DNA of 64,000 nt, taken from NCBI GenBank assembly GCA_021768245.1, contig JAETNO010000001.1, positions 124,001 to 188,000 of the forward strand. The letters are read 5' to 3'. Below the pieces are notes generated by a model. It was given only the letters and a program-made list of their open reading frames with translations, made no database searches and was not told the origin of the DNA. This document shows, piece by piece, positions 58,293-64,000 of this stretch. Numbering within the stretch: the first letter of the stretch is position 1; every line of letters starts with the position of its first letter. Source of the DNA: Bacteroidaceae bacterium. GTDB lineage: Bacteria > Bacteroidota > Bacteroidia > Bacteroidales > Muribaculaceae. A program made the translations under genes and the position numbers.

Positions 58293-59111
58293 ATGAAAAG
58301 GAGCAAGAATCAAGCATCACACAGCGGCGAAGTGCGTCCCAAGAAAGCCCTTGGACAGCATTTCTTGACCGACGAGAGCATTGCGCAACGCATTGCCGCG
58401 ACGCTCGACGACTATAAGGGACTGCCCGTGATGGAGGTGGGGCCCGGAATGGGTGTGCTCACGAAATATCTGATTGCCGCAGGCCACGATGTGAAAGTAG
58501 CGGAAATCGACGGCGAAAGCATCGAATATCTCCGCTACAACTATCCCGAACTCGCCGGGCGGATACTCGACGCCGACTTCCTGCGCCTTGACCTGGCTCA
58601 AATCTACCCCGACGGACAGAAATTCTGTGTGATAGGCAACTATCCCTACAACATATCCTCCCAGATATTCTTCCATGTGCTCGACTACCGCGATCAGGTG
58701 GCATGCTGCTCCGGCATGCTCCAGCGCGAGGTCGCCGAACGCTTCGCGGCCGCGCCCGGCACAAAGGCCCGTGGCATACTGAGCGTGCTGCTCCAGGCTT
58801 GGTATGACGTGGAATATCTTTTCACGGTCGATGAGAATGTCTTCAACCCTCCTCCGAAAGTCAAGAGCGGTGTTATCCGCATGATGCGCAACGGCGTCAG
58901 CGAGCTCGGATGCGACGAGCGGCTTTTCAAGAGCGTAGTGAAGACCGCCTTCGGCCAGCGGCGGAAAACGCTGCGCAATTCCCTCCGCGGAATGTTTCCC
59001 GCCGGCGTCCCCTTGCCCGACGACCCTATTTTCAACCTGCGCCCTGAGCAGCTCTCCGTAGCTCAGTTTATAGAATTGACAAATATGGTCACCACAGCAA
59101 GGAACGCATAA
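58293..59111 (+). CDS. rsmA: 16S rRNA dimethyladenosine transferase
   Basis: From 58293 the protein has 272 residues. The SAM-binding motif is VMEVGPGMGVLTKYL (family pattern E-x-G-x-G-x-G) and the catalytic motif IV is GNYPYNIS. It dimethylates two adjacent adenines near the 3' end of 16S rRNA (also called KsgA). It begins the rsmA-mgtE pair, with mgtE 4 nt downstream. Confidence 0.97.
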   Translation: MKRSKNQASHSGEVRPKKALGQHFLTDESIAQRIAATLDDYKGLPVMEVGPGMGVLTKYLIAAGHDVKVAEIDGESIEYLRYNYPELAGRILDADFLRLDLAQIYPDGQKFCVIGNYPYNISSQIFFHVLDYRDQVACCSGMLQREVAERFAAAPGTKARGILSVLLQAWYDVEYLFTVDENVFNPPPKVKSGVIRMMRNGVSELGCDERLFKSVVKTAFGQRRKTLRNSLRGMFPAGVPLPDDPIFNLRPEQLSVAQFIELTNMVTTARNA

Positions 59112-59115
59112 CATC

Positions 59116-60477
59116 ATGAAAGAATTCACTCCGGAATATCTCGCGCACCTGCGCAAAATCATAGCCGACCGCGCCGACGAAGCCGTCAGCGAAGAGCTTG
59201 CCGACCTCCACCCCGCCGACATTGCCGAACTCTATCAGGACCTCGACCTCGACGAAGCCGAATACACCTTCAAGCTCCTCTCGGAAGAGATGCAGGCCGA
59301 CGTGCTCATGGAACTCGACGAGGACGACCGCGCCAAACTCCTGTCGCGGATGGACGTGGCCGATATCGCCAAGCAAATCGAGCACCTTGATTCAGACGAT
59401 GCCGTCGACATCATCCAGGAGCTTGACGAGGACGACCGCGAAAAAATCCTCAGCCATATCGACGACGTGGAGCAGGCGGGCGATATCATCGACCTCCTGA
59501 AATATGATGAGGACACGGCAGGCGGCCTCATGGGTACGGAGATGATTGTCGTGAACGAGAACTGGAGTATGCCGGAGTGTATCAAGCAGATGCGCATGCA
59601 GGCCGAGGATATGGATGAAGTCTACTATGTCTATGTCGTCGACAACGACGACCGCCTTCGCGGCACCCTTCCGCTCAAGAAGCTCATCACCCATCCCTCC
59701 GTGTCGAAAATCCGCCACGTGATGGAAGCCGACCCCGTCGCGGTGAAAGCCGACACACCGATTGACGAGGTTGCGCTTGATTTCGAGAAATATGACCTCG
59801 TGGCCATGCCTGTGATAGACTCCATAGGACGCCTGCTGGGACGCATCACAGTCGACGACGTGATGGACAAGGTGCGCGATTCGAGTGAACGCGACTATCA
59901 GCTGGCATCCGGTCTCTCGGGCGATGTGGAAAGCGACGACAAGCTTTTCGCACAGACCAAAGCCCGACTTCCATGGCTTCTTATCGGCATGGTGGGCGGA
60001 TTGTGCAATTCGCTGATATTGGGCAAATTCGAGGGAGGATTCGTGATAGACCCGGCTCTGGCGCTCTTCATCCCCCTCATCGGAGGCACCGGAGGAAATG
60101 TCGGGACTCAATCGTCGGCTATCGTGGTGCAGGGTCTTGCAAACGGCTCTCTCGACATCAAGAAATCATCACGCCAGCTTCTGAAGGAACTCGGGGTGGG
60201 ACTCCTGAACGGAAGCATCATCGCGTTGCTGGTGTTCATCTACAACTTCATCACCCTCGGTTCCAGCCATGAGGTAACGACCTTCGCCGTATCGGCTTCG
60301 ATATTCTGCGTGGTGATGTTCGCCTCCGTGTTCGGGACTTTCGTACCCCTCACGCTCGAAAAATTCAAGATAGACCCGGCAATCGCGACGGGACCCTTCA
60401 TCTCGATTACAAACGACATCATCGGCATGCTCATCTATATGTCGATATCCACATGGTTGATACATGTATTCCATTAG
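59116..60477 (+). CDS. mgtE: magnesium transporter MgtE
   Basis: The 453-residue protein has the MgtE N domain (LADLHPADIAELYQDLDLDE, repeated acidic helices), two CBS domains at about 130-255 (TAGGLMGTEMIVVNENW, ADPVAVKADTPIDEVALDF) and five membrane helices with IGGTGGNVGTQSSAIVVQGL, which forms the pore. It is a Mg2+-gated channel in the inner membrane. It lies 4 nt after rsmA and converges on hflX. Confidence 0.97.
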   Translation: MKEFTPEYLAHLRKIIADRADEAVSEELADLHPADIAELYQDLDLDEAEYTFKLLSEEMQADVLMELDEDDRAKLLSRMDVADIAKQIEHLDSDDAVDIIQELDEDDREKILSHIDDVEQAGDIIDLLKYDEDTAGGLMGTEMIVVNENWSMPECIKQMRMQAEDMDEVYYVYVVDNDDRLRGTLPLKKLITHPSVSKIRHVMEADPVAVKADTPIDEVALDFEKYDLVAMPVIDSIGRLLGRITVDDVMDKVRDSSERDYQLASGLSGDVESDDKLFAQTKARLPWLLIGMVGGLCNSLILGKFEGGFVIDPALALFIPLIGGTGGNVGTQSSAIVVQGLANGSLDIKKSSRQLLKELGVGLLNGSIIALLVFIYNFITLGSSHEVTTFAVSASIFCVVMFASVFGTFVPLTLEKFKIDPAIATGPFISITNDIIGMLIYMSISTWLIHVFH

Positions 60478-60494
60478 ATGAATGGGTCGTAAAG

Positions 60495-60702
60495 GGTACA
60501 GAAATTCATAAAGGACATAAATAACAGACTTTTATTTTAAGATATTAATATTTTAGGATATTAAGAAATAACTAAAAAATAAAGGCACAGAATGTACATA
60601 AGGAAAATAAATTTTGTCCATTATGTACATTCTGTGCCTTTATTGCAGACTAAATATATTATTTAAAGTCTGTTATTTATGTATTTTATGAATTTCCGTA
60701 CC
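60495..60702. repeat. palindromic intergenic element, full copy
   Basis: Outer arms of about 38 nt (start GGTACAGAAATTCATAAA; end TTTATGAATTTCCGTACC) differ at about three sites, and inner arms of 24 nt (60578-60601 and 60621-60644) are perfect. The whole unit could fold into a long nested hairpin. It sits between the convergent mgtE and hflX genes and may end both transcripts. Confidence 0.85.
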
Positions 60703-60713
60703 CCTTCCATTAT

Positions 60714-61940
60714 TCAGGATTCTGTCTCGGGGTCGTCGTATTTCTGGAAGAGAAAGTCGTTGTAGGGGAAGCGGGTGAGGTGGATTTCTTTCGCGCGGTC
60801 ATAAAGCATCTGCTTAAGCTCGTCGATGTTGCAGCCGGTCTTAGCGGAGATGAACACACAGTCGTGGGGAAGGCGCGACATCCACATGCGCTTCAACTCG
60901 GGGAGGGAGATGTTCTCGCGTGTAGCGGGAGTCAGGTCGTCCTCATCCTTGGGAGTGTAGGTGAAGGCGTCAATCTTGTTGAACACCATAATCATAGGTT
61001 TGTCGGCGCCATTGCAGACCTCACGCAGAGTCTTGTCGACAACTTCAATCTGTTCCTCGAAATTGGGGTGGGAAATATCGACCACATGCACAAGCAAGTC
61101 GGCCTCGCGCACCTCATCGAGTGTCGATTTGAAAGAATCGACCAGATGGGTTGGCAGTTTGCGTATGAAACCGACTGTGTCGGAGAGCAGGAAGGGGAGA
61201 TTGTCGATAATCACCTTGCGGACGGTGGTGTCGAGGGTCGCGAACAGCTTGTTTTCGGCAAACACGTCGCTCTTGCTCAGAAGATTCATCAGCGTTGACT
61301 TCCCGGCATTGGTATAACCGACAAGGGCCACGCGCGTGAGCTTGCCACGGTTTTTGCGCTGCACCGCCTTCTGCTTGTCAATCGATTTCAGTTCCTCCTT
61401 AAGCCATGCGATACGGTTGAGGATTATACGGCGGTCGGTCTCAATCTGAGTCTCGCCGGGGCCGCGCATACCGATGCCGCCGCGCTGACGCTCGAGGTGA
61501 GTCCACATGCGCGTGAGACGCGGAAGCAGATACTGATACTGCGCCAGTTCCACCTGGGTTTTGGCGTTTGCCGTGCGCGCACGTTTGGCAAATATATCGA
61601 GAATCAGGCTCGTACGGTCAAGGATTTTCACCTTCAGTTCACGCTCGATATTGAGCACCTGCTTCGACGAGAGGTCATCGTCGAAGATAGCCATGGAGAT
61701 ATCATTTTCCTCGATAAAAGCACGGATTTCATCAAGTTTCCCCTTTCCGACAAAAGTCCGCGGGTTGGCATAAGGCAGACGCTGAAGAAAAATCTTCACT
61801 GTCTCCGCTCCCGCCGTGTCGGCGAGGAAGGCAAGTTCGTCGAGATATTCACGGGCCTTGACCTCGTTTTGCTGGTCGGAAATAAGCCCGACGAGCACCG
61901 CGCGTTCGCTCTCCGCCTCGGAAATTATATGGTCAATCAT
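60714..61940 (-). CDS. hflX: ribosome-associated GTPase HflX
   Basis: The 408-residue protein has the HflX N-terminal domain (TFVGKGKLDEIRAFI), the GMRGPGETQIETDRR linker and a G domain with VGYTNAGKSTLMN (G1), DTVGFIRKLP (G3) and NKID (G4). It splits or rescues stalled ribosomes under stress. On the minus strand a TATCTTTG box (62004-61997) lies 57 nt before its ATG. Confidence 0.97.
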   Translation of the reverse strand: MIDHIISEAESERAVLVGLISDQQNEVKAREYLDELAFLADTAGAETVKIFLQRLPYANPRTFVGKGKLDEIRAFIEENDISMAIFDDDLSSKQVLNIERELKVKILDRTSLILDIFAKRARTANAKTQVELAQYQYLLPRLTRMWTHLERQRGGIGMRGPGETQIETDRRIILNRIAWLKEELKSIDKQKAVQRKNRGKLTRVALVGYTNAGKSTLMNLLSKSDVFAENKLFATLDTTVRKVIIDNLPFLLSDTVGFIRKLPTHLVDSFKSTLDEVREADLLVHVVDISHPNFEEQIEVVDKTLREVCNGADKPMIMVFNKIDAFTYTPKDEDDLTPATRENISLPELKRMWMSRLPHDCVFISAKTGCNIDELKQMLYDRAKEIHLTRFPYNDFLFQKYDDPETES

Positions 61941-61996
61941 ACTTTACAGTTAGATATCAGTGTTTTGTATCTGAATTGATGTGAGGATGCGAGATA

Positions 61997-62004
61997 CAAA
62001 GATA
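61997..62004 (-). promoter_or_regulatory. -7 box for hflX
   Basis: On the minus strand TATCTTTG matches TAnnTTTG, 57 nt before the hflX ATG. No TTG is seen at the ideal distance upstream. Confidence 0.5.
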
Positions 62005-62047
62005 ACAAATTCCTGCGGGAAAAGAGACGAAAGGGAGTCAAAAAAAG

Positions 62048-63172
62048 TTATGCCGCATTATCCTCTGAAGCCCGACGCGCGCGGATGATGCGGGCAAGAC
62101 GGATATTGGCCAATGTCCATACAAGCACATCGATAACGGCAATGATAGTTATATTAATCTTAAGATACCTGGACATAAGAATATTGGCCACACACATCAG
62201 GAGCGACACGCTCACGATGCTAATCATAGCCATGCGAGGCTTCATCCCTGCGGCGAGAAGCTTGTGGTGGATATGGCTTTTGTCGGGGAGGAAGGGACTA
62301 CGGTGCTGGCGTATGCGCAGCATGTAGACACGAATCACATCGAAGCAAGGCACAATCAAAGGAGAGAAAGCGAGCACAGCGGTGTTGAGGCCAAGGGTCG
62401 GTTCGACACCATGGACATAGAGCCTGATGCCGAGCACGGCGAGAATAAGGCCTATCGTCAGCGAGCCGGTGTCGCCCATGAAAATCTTGGAGTGTTTCTG
62501 CACATTGCCGAACACGTTATAATAAAAGAAGGGGACAAGGACTCCAAGCGTGGCGAACGAGACAACCGCCATGGCATACTCTCCGAGAAGCATGAAAGAG
62601 ATGCCGTAAATCACACATGCAATCGAACTCAGGCCCGACGCAAGACCGTCGATACCGTCGATAAGGTTTATCGCATTGATGAGAAAGACAATCACAATCA
62701 TGGTGAACGGATAGCCGAACCATGGAGAGACTTCATTTATGCCTAAAACATTGCCAAGGCTGGAGAACCATATGTCGCCACCGATGAGAACAGCGGCGCA
62801 GACAAGCTGAACCGCGAACTTAGCACGATATTTGATACCGATAAGGTCGTCCGCGATACCGACCAGATAAAGCAGCTCCAAGGCGACAAAAGCCGATATC
62901 AAAGGGAGATAGGTGTCGGAAAAAGCGTCCCCGAGCATGGTGAAGCCCAACTTATAGTTCGCTTCAAGGGCCACCGCGATACACACAAAGACGACAGGCA
63001 CGAAGGCTATGCCCCCGAGTCGGGGCACGAGTCCCTTGTGGATTTTGCGCTCGTTGACCTCATCGAAGAGGTTTCGACGATATGCAATCAAAAGAATCTG
63101 CGGTATCAAGAATCCGGCAAGCAATACACAAAGACAAAAAATTACGGCTGAGTTAGCAATCCAATAAATCAT
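62048..63172 (-). CDS. WecA/TagO-like undecaprenyl-phosphate sugar transferase
   Basis: The 374-residue protein has about 11 membrane helices and the motifs of the WecA/MraY family: GIADDLIGIKYR (Asp pair), INLIDGIDGLASG, and the cytoplasmic FMGDTGSLTIG. It moves a sugar phosphate, probably GlcNAc-1-P, onto undecaprenyl phosphate to start a surface polysaccharide. A glycosyltransferase-like gene begins upstream on the other strand, which fits a polysaccharide locus edge. Confidence 0.93.
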   Translation of the reverse strand: MIYWIANSAVIFCLCVLLAGFLIPQILLIAYRRNLFDEVNERKIHKGLVPRLGGIAFVPVVFVCIAVALEANYKLGFTMLGDAFSDTYLPLISAFVALELLYLVGIADDLIGIKYRAKFAVQLVCAAVLIGGDIWFSSLGNVLGINEVSPWFGYPFTMIVIVFLINAINLIDGIDGLASGLSSIACVIYGISFMLLGEYAMAVVSFATLGVLVPFFYYNVFGNVQKHSKIFMGDTGSLTIGLILAVLGIRLYVHGVEPTLGLNTAVLAFSPLIVPCFDVIRVYMLRIRQHRSPFLPDKSHIHHKLLAAGMKPRMAMISIVSVSLLMCVANILMSRYLKINITIIAVIDVLVWTLANIRLARIIRARRASEDNAA

Positions 63173-63253
63173 AATGGATGATTTTCCAAAATATTAAACA
63201 AATTCCGTATGCGTGAGATACGGACCGGCCCTAAACATTATCAAACGACAAAA

Positions 63254-63270
63254 ATCCCGACCGGAGGGAT
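63254..63270 (-). promoter_or_regulatory. terminator-like hairpin in the WecA-like leader
   Basis: On the minus strand ATCCC pairs with GGGAT around a 7-nt loop and is followed by TTTTG. It lies between the promoter (63288-63318) and the gene start, so it could act as an attenuator. Confidence 0.4.
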
Positions 63271-63287
63271 GCGACATGTTGCAATTG

Positions 63288-63318
63288 CAAATTTAGACAA
63301 TAAATATCAAATAAACAA
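63288..63318 (-). promoter_or_regulatory. promoter of the WecA-like gene
   Basis: On the minus strand TTG (63318-63316), a 20-nt gap and TAAATTTG (63295-63288) form a full Bacteroidetes promoter with a leader of about 110 nt. Confidence 0.7.
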
Positions 63319-63539
63319 GGCAAAAGTTAAAAATTGCCCGTTCCAGCCGAAATCAAATGAATTTAAGTAAATTTAACCTTACTTAAATTACAATTTTTTG
63401 TCTACCGATAGTCAACAGTCTAAAAATCAGACATCAGCAAAAGTCACAAATATGAGCCAAAAACGGCATTTCGATATAAATTAAGTGAAAATGTAGATAA
63501 AAAGCTTGCAAAAAATTTTCAATCATACATTAATATCCC

Positions 63540-63582
63540 TAAATTTGCAACAATAGACAACAATAGACACCGATAGACAATC
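63540..63582 (+). promoter_or_regulatory. -7 box and CAATAGACA repeats ahead of the edge gene
   Basis: TAAATTTG (63540-63547) is followed by three near-repeats of a 10-11-nt unit (CAATAGACAA, CAATAGACAC, CGATAGACAA). A related CCGATAGTCAAC lies upstream near 63405. The repeats fall at the predicted start of transcription and may be regulator sites. Confidence 0.45.
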
Positions 63583-63638
63583 GTCCAGTCCTCTATTAAA
63601 GCCAGTGCGAATTATAAAGCATATACTCAACCCGCGCC

Positions 63639-64000
63639 ATGAACCCAATAAAAAAGTTTAAACGATTTCTTCTCTCGTTGCCCGACAGGACATATATCGA
63701 CTGGAAAACAAAGACACTGCTCGATGAAATCCGGGATCAGAACATGAGTCCCGACCTCCGTCAGCACATACTGACGCGTTCGGAGAGCGGAGTGACCTCG
63801 TCGCGATGCTGCAATGAAGAGGTCATAATCTCCCTTTCGACTTTCGGAGACCGCATACACGGGACCGCACTGACCATAGAATCGCTGCTCGAACAGACAG
63901 TCAAACCCAACAGAATCATACTCAACCTCGGGCGCCAGTTCGAAGGGAAAGGCAAAATACCCGGTTCGCTCAAACTTCTCGAACGCCGCGGCCTCGAAAT
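63639..64000 (+). CDS. glycosyltransferase-like protein, cut by window edge
   Basis: The frame starts at ATG 63639 and stays open to the window end (about 120 codons). The segment EEVIISLSTFGDRI, followed by LTIESLLEQTVKPNRIILNL and the RQFEGKGKIPGSLKLLERRG stretch, resembles the start of capsule-type glycosyltransferases that read V-S-L-T-x-x-x-x-R-I ... Q-T-x-x-P-x-x-I-x-L. The donor and acceptor cannot be told. It is divergent from the WecA-like gene. Confidence 0.7.
   Translation, partial: MNPIKKFKRFLLSLPDRTYIDWKTKTLLDEIRDQNMSPDLRQHILTRSESGVTSSRCCNEEVIISLSTFGDRIHGTALTIESLLEQTVKPNRIILNLGRQFEGKGKIPGSLKLLERRGLE

Larger units (their letters stand above)
63173..63638. other. divergent intergenic region
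   Basis: No gene is seen in these 466 nt. It holds the promoter and a leader hairpin of the WecA-like gene on one side, and a -7 box with short tandem repeats of the glycosyltransferase-like gene on the other. The middle (63320-63530) is AT-rich with no recognised feature. Confidence 0.5.

Noticed and set aside
51539..60706. Insertion sequence as source of the palindromic elements
   Set aside because: No transposase frame lies in or next to any copy; only a non-autonomous element can be proposed.

Overview
The window looks like a chromosomal segment of a gut Bacteroidales bacterium, most likely of the Muribaculaceae/Bacteroidaceae type; no species can be named from the sequence. Reasons: many promoters carry the Bacteroidetes -7 box TAnnTTTG, often with TTG or TTTG about 20 nt upstream; there are no obvious Shine-Dalgarno sites; arginine synthesis uses the ArgF' (succinyl/acetylornithine carbamoyltransferase) route; and Bacteroidetes-type proteins are present (DUF4294, GLUG-repeat lipoprotein, membrane-anchored AraC regulator, DcaP-like porin). 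No rRNA, CRISPR array, insertion sequence or prophage was seen.

Layout. 0.4-1.7 kb: an AT-rich AAA/DUF4143 ATPase gene. 1.7-15.4 kb, minus strand: the conserved translation/transcription block, read as tRNA-Thr(UGU)-Tyr-Gly-Thr(GGU)-tuf-tRNA-Trp-secE-nusG-rplK-rplA-rplJ-rplL-rpoB-rpoC, with one strong promoter ahead of the tRNAs and terminators after tuf and rpoC. 15.5-23.2 kb: an acetyl-xylan-esterase-like enzyme, a large periplasmic TPR protein paired with an outer-membrane barrel, and a GH28 polygalacturonase. 23.3-31.9 kb: an arginine operon (GNAT N-acylglutamate synthase candidate, argG, argC, argD, argF', argB, argE, argH) ending in a terminator; five of its spacers are filled by two kinds of short tandem repeat. 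31.9-34.2 kb: divergent catalase and ferritin genes. 34.2-39.7 kb: a surface lipoprotein with about 15 GLUG-type repeats under a membrane-embedded AraC-type regulator, and a second AT-rich ATPase behind a palindromic promoter.

39.8-46.9 kb, minus strand: NhaC-type antiporter, a PSD-family pyruvoyl-dependent decarboxylase with the N-terminal extension seen in PsiD-like amino-acid decarboxylases, a GadC-like amino-acid antiporter, an MFS transporter and a DcaP-like porin. Together these suggest an unassigned decarboxylation/antiport system; this is the most interesting locus of the window. 47.1-48.2 kb: a MntA/HepT toxin-antitoxin pair with a YjbR gene behind it. 48.4-60.5 kb: POT peptide transporter, ModF-like double ABC ATPase, an unknown gene, gpmI, L-serine ammonia-lyase, nadB, a DUF4294 gene, a noncoding stretch with a probable minus-strand small transcript, rsmA and mgtE. 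60.7-64 kb: hflX, a WecA-like priming sugar transferase, and the start of a glycosyltransferase-like gene cut by the window edge, perhaps the edge of a surface polysaccharide locus.

Three families of intergenic repeats stand out: 7-nt AAACTCA-type tandem repeats, 9-nt CCCATTAGT-type tandem repeats, and a palindromic element ending in GGTACA/TGTACC found after modF-like, gpmI and mgtE genes.
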